From Thalassia testudinum (lineage: Eukaryota; Streptophyta; Magnoliopsida; Alismatales; Hydrocharitaceae): a stretch of DNA of 64,000 nt. Positions within the stretch are counted from its first letter, which is position 1; each line of letters starts with the position of its first letter. Below, piece by piece: positions 60,138-64,000 of the stretch. Position numbers and translations under genes: made by a program. The notes beneath the pieces were generated by a model. It did no database searches. It was not told where the DNA came from and saw only the letters and a list, made by a program, of their open reading frames with translations. Location: NCBI GenBank assembly GCA_037157565.1, contig JAZHRO010000019.1, positions 62,370,501 to 62,434,500 of the forward strand, written 5' to 3'.

Positions 60138-62820
60138 TATTACGACTCAGTTCCCAGATCCCTACAGGACCCGAGATCGGCTCGCCTCGAGTAATCCCAA
60201 GACCTAATCGTCAAACAAGAAATATCCAAAAGCAGGAAAATAAACCACATTCACACATGTAATATAACTAAGTAGAAGAAACGTATAAAGCAGTAAAGAA
60301 ATATAACAGCTGTCTCAGTACATACCACCACAACAACAACAACGTAAAGTGGAAAGGAACAGAAGTAGCAGAACAATAACTAAATGTCCATTACTTACTA
60401 CAACAATAGAGAAAAAGCAAGTGCTGAAGAAAACTATGGTTGGACTTGACTAGGCCCAGCACCCTCTGCAGCCGGAGACTCGGGCTGCTCAACTCCTGGT
60501 CCTGAACAGTGTTATGAAAAGACAGAGCCAGTGAACGCTGAGTAGAGTGGTGTTTATATTATCTAAGTGCAAACAATAAGAACAACAGGTTTAATTCTTA
60601 TTCCTATTTAACTATTTTATATGATTCCGTTTCACCCATTTCTCAAAGTATCCAAATATTTCTTGATCTTACATGTTCCTCGTGGGAACGATCTTGATTG
60701 CAGTCTTTTTCGTAGAGTAGAAGGTACACGTGGTGCTCTCCTGGCCGAGAGAGTCCCCCGTGGTAGTTCTACACACAGTCAACCACCTTGAGGTCGCTGT
60801 CAAGACGTAGCGGTGACTATGGCACGCGTGATAAGTGCACGGGTAGCTACCCCGCACTGACACACGGTCAATAGTTTCCGCTAGTGGGTACTCCCAAACT
60901 ACAACACAGAATAGTATAGGGCCTTACCCTCTCAGAATAGGGGTCTCGCCCCTCCACAATCTGCACACCCTCGTCTGACTACCCCAGTTTTCTTAGAGGG
61001 CCTAACAAGTCGGTGTAGGGTGGCTAGCTGAACCCCAAGCCCGTGGGGTGGCTAGCTCCCTCCCTACACTAGTAGCTCACCTCGGTACCACGTACGTGAG
61101 GACCAATAGGAGTCGATGTAGAGTGGCCGATCCTAACCCCGGGTCTTAACCCAAGAGAGGCTAGCTCCTCTCTACACAAAAGGGGATAGTTGCTCTCCTT
61201 GGTAACACATACTCAAGGGCCAGCACACTTCTCGTCTGCATTCCAGGTTTCCGTCTATCCACAGGAGTTCTACTCCTAGTTCTCTGTAGGGTTCATGCTC
61301 ATGTTCACCCCATTTATCCCGATCCAGATCTCATCTTTCATAATTCATTTCTCATCCATATACAGGTAGCTCATTTTTTCATAATTCAATTCTCAATACA
61401 TGCAACTGGTGATTTCACAGGTAATTATTGATCAAATATAGGTAGCTCATATTCTAATAGGCAACTCGCAATTATAATACAGGCAATTTCTAGCAACTTA
61501 TCTCAATTACGCATGCAAGTAAACCATACAGTACAAACCGGTTCATTCATTTCTCTACCCTAGGGTTCATTCCACGTCCTAGAGTTCCATTTGGCTAATT
61601 CAACCAAGCACATTCTTATTCAAATATTAATAACTGGATTTAGCCACTCTATTAGGAAACACAGGAGTAATGGGGGCTTGAACCGCAGACCTAGATGTCT
61701 CTGCGAGCCTTAAATGTGTAGCAAGCTGAAACCTTATACCAGAGAATGCATCACAAAAGGAGAGTTCAGAACAGTGTATAACAGACTCTAGTATGTAGAG
61801 GAACTCGAAAGGAAAGTGCAGGTATTTCGTTTGCGTAAAATGGACCCCGATCGAATCCTAAGCAGGTCAAAAATGTGCCTACTGTTCAAAATCAGACGTC
61901 CGGGAATAATCTCAGATGTCTTAAAAGGAATTAGATCTTACCTTGTGTCTCCTGCGGTATCCTCAGACGTCCAGACCTTCTTGCGACCATCTGAAGACAG
62001 TTCCAGACATCGAACAATGTCTCCAGTCGTCTAGACGCACCTCCAAACGTCTGGTGGATGTGATTAAATGTCCAAAAGTGCATGGGAAAGCGTTCCATGC
62101 TTCTTCCCAAGGCTGCACCTGCGTACGTAAATGCAGGTGTAGTCAGCCGACAGCAACCCCTGCATTGCAATATGCATGGCGCAGGGAGATACGTACCTTG
62201 CGATATAAGTGCTTTCAGACGTCTAGCCTTAGCTCCAAATGTCCAGGTATCCCACCAGTCGTCTGGACTCCACTCCAGACATCTGATACTGGAAAACTTC
62301 CAGTATCAGGAGCTCCTCGCAGCTCGCTCCGCTTGCTCCTCCTCTCGTAGCGGTAGTTCTAGCCACCGTAGGAGCTTGAGTAGCTCCTCACAGGCTCCTC
62401 CTTGAGATCCACCGAGCTCCCGCGGTTATCTTCCTCCTCCCCGCTCTCACTTCCACGCGCTCTCTAGCTCACACTCCTCCATGCTCTCACTCCCTCGCCA
62501 GTGGCTCCACTTCCTTGCCGCAGCTGCAAAAGAGGCAGAGGAAAGGTGATGGTCGCAGGAGAAGGTGGAGGTGGTGGTGGTTGTGGTGTGAGAAGGAGAG
62601 GAGAGGGGAAGGGAGGGGTTTTTATAGGAGAAGGTTTAGGGTTTGGGTGAGGGTGCAGGGAGAGAGAAGAACCTCTGCACGTCGCCCGCGCGTAGAGCGC
62701 AAAGCGCAGTACAAAAAAATTTCACTTTCAGATGTTCGAGAATGAGTCCAGATGTCTGGATAGACGTTTGACTGAAACTCCAGATGTCTTAAATGGCTAA
62801 AAGTATAACGGGTCACTACA
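60138..62820 (-). repeat. 5' LTR of the Tekay-like element
   Basis: The LTR is 2,683 bp and collinear with 33236-35949. Its terminal TG has become TA at 60138-60139. A TATAAAAA-type box on the minus strand is preserved near 62618-62627. It abuts the tRNA-iMet primer site with a 2-nt spacer. Confidence 0.93.
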
Positions 62821-62825
62821 CATCC

Positions 62826-64000
62826 TAAAACTAGCAAAAATACTGATGAGACTATTTGGTGGACCAGTGGCCAAGTTAATGGTTTACCCCAGATCTAGTC
62901 GAAGATGACAACCTCTTACTTCGATGCTAGAGTTTAGAGGCATCATGGTTGAGGGTTATCGTAAAAGTAGGAGACTCCATTAACTGTGGTAAGCTATTCT
63001 TCAATAAACTTCCTGGCGTGACACATGGTAAAGTTAGAGGCTAGAGAGGTGGTTTATTAGATTAGTCATAAGCCATGACATTTATGTATTATCCTCTAGT
63101 CTTAAGTTTACAATGGTGGTTGGTTATCCAGGCAGGGTAAGATGGTAGGTAACTTGAGAAGTCTACTTGGTTTTTTGGGTATGATTAATTAGCTAGATTA
63201 AAGTGTTGATTTCCCATGGGACTGCAACGATTAAAAAGGAATCTTATGGATTATAGAAAGTTGTGAGGCATGTTTGAGATGTCTAGTATCCTAAGTACCA
63301 AGTCTAGTTGTGAGCAATAGGTAAACTTGGAATATATAGTTGAATGTTAGGAGATCTAGAAGGTCTACAAGGTGATTTGTGAGGTGTGCCATACAGCTAA
63401 GTTGCTAACCCACAGGAGCCTACATTGTATAAAGCTGTCTGTGAAACCCTAAGTAAAGGAAAAATAGGTTAAGGACTATAGTTGCAGAAATAAGATAAGT
63501 TTCAAGTGTATAATGGAGCAATATTGCTAGTTAGGACAACTAGATATGTAGGACTAAGGACTTACTGGAGCATGGTGGCCCCATGATGTTAAAAGAGAAA
63601 TGATATGAACTATGCAGTAGTATTGTAAGAAGACTAAGTGTGTGTGTGTGTGTGTATAGTAGCTATCCTATTTTTTGTAGTTTTTGACTCATTTCCTATT
63701 TTTTTTGTGTCTAGGTTCTTATACCCATCTAAGTAGCAGTGGAAGGCTAATTGTGGGACAACTTAGTTGGCACTTCCTACATCATCATAGGTGTATTTTT
63801 CCTAGTCATTAGTAGTTTCATTTACCTATAATTTATTTGCGCTACATGCTTTAGTTTGGTAACAATTGATGATAGTTCTTTGTTTTAGTAAAATGAGGAA
63901 AAGATCTTGGGTTGTCTAGTGAAATACCACTCAATCTCCTAATAGGGGATTATTAGTGTCTTGGGGTTGTGATAGAAATTCATCCCGATTCTCTTCTTTA
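62826..64000 (+). other. Decayed retroelement DNA right of the nest
   Basis: This is the continuation of the DNA into which the Tekay element inserted. A segment at about 63375-63460 could be a relic of an integrase zinc site (CEVCHTAKLL), but only weakly. A (GT)n run lies at 63639-63655. From 63720 to about 63950 it is collinear with 25640-25870. No intact gene is present. Confidence 0.45.

Larger units (their letters stand above)
33236..62820 (-). mobile_element. Tekay-like chromovirus, split by nested insertions
   Basis: LTRs at 33236-35949 and 60138-62820 bracket a minus-strand gag-protease-RT-RNase H-integrase-chromodomain order. The TSD CATCC is present on both sides (33231-33235 and 62821-62825). 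The tRNA-iMet primer site (TGGTATCAGAGC) is at 60124-60135. Its own interior is only 56497-60137 plus 35950-37314 (about 5.0 kb). The 19.2 kb between is an Athila-like insertion that cuts the integrase open reading. The two halves of the integrase join without loss of codons once that insert is removed. The LTRs differ visibly (roughly 17 of the first 110 bases by eye), consistent with being the oldest layer of the nest. Confidence 0.95.

Noticed and set aside
58491..60207. Plus-strand ORFs at 58.5-60.2 kb
   Set aside because: They overlap the minus-strand gag and protease and have low-complexity translations without motifs.
63639..63655. (GT)n run as a regulatory element
   Set aside because: A short microsatellite with no further evidence.

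Overview
This is plant nuclear DNA made almost entirely of transposable elements. I find no host protein-coding gene and no functional tRNA or rRNA gene. The elements are typical of flowering plants: Ty3 LTR retrotransposons of Tekay-, Athila- and Tat-like type, an L1 LINE with a reverse-transcriptase zinc-finger tail, and an RTE-type LINE. The GC-rich L1 ORF1 hints at a monocot or magnoliid, but I cannot name the species. All the coding regions are broken by stops and frameshifts, as expected in old pericentromeric or intergenic repeats.

Layout. 1-5940 is the right-hand part of a minus-strand non-autonomous Athila-related element (called family N here, copy A). It is inserted in the RNase H region of a plus-strand Tat-like element, whose integrase (to about 7480) and antisense ORF (about 7900-9640) follow. 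9632-12868 is non-coding, probably LTR sequence. 12886-18464 is a complete but dead minus-strand L1 LINE with a 17-bp target-site duplication (TSD), sitting in AT-rich DNA. 19487-21989 is a solo LTR of a Tekay-like family (TSD TAAGT). About 22620-24195 looks like a minus-strand LTR of another family, and 24201-25623 is a second Tat-like fragment. 25640-31346 is a decayed LTR-element interior into which a full-length RTE LINE (27402-30718) inserted.

33236-62820 is a three-level nest. A minus-strand Tekay chromovirus (TSD CATCC) has its integrase gene split by a plus-strand Athila-like element (37315-56496). That element is in turn split by a minus-strand family N element, copy B (45050-52850, TSD ATTAT). 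62826-64000 is decayed host sequence that resembles 25640-25950.

How they relate. The Athila-like element encodes gag and protease plus an extra ORF but no RT or integrase. Family N lacks protease as well, yet shares the Athila-type tRNA-Asp primer site, an identical 13-nt polypurine tract, part of the leader and the extra ORF. The two look like successive stages of dependence on an Athila enzyme supplied from elsewhere.

The most striking signals are: nine perfect inverted repeats packed in the 550 bp upstream of the TATA box of the Athila-like LTR; a 1,753-bp block with no visible difference between that element's two LTRs although their ends differ by roughly 8%; GACGTC-centred palindromes scattered through LTRs of unrelated families; and an in-frame 27-codon repeat before the RTE endonuclease.
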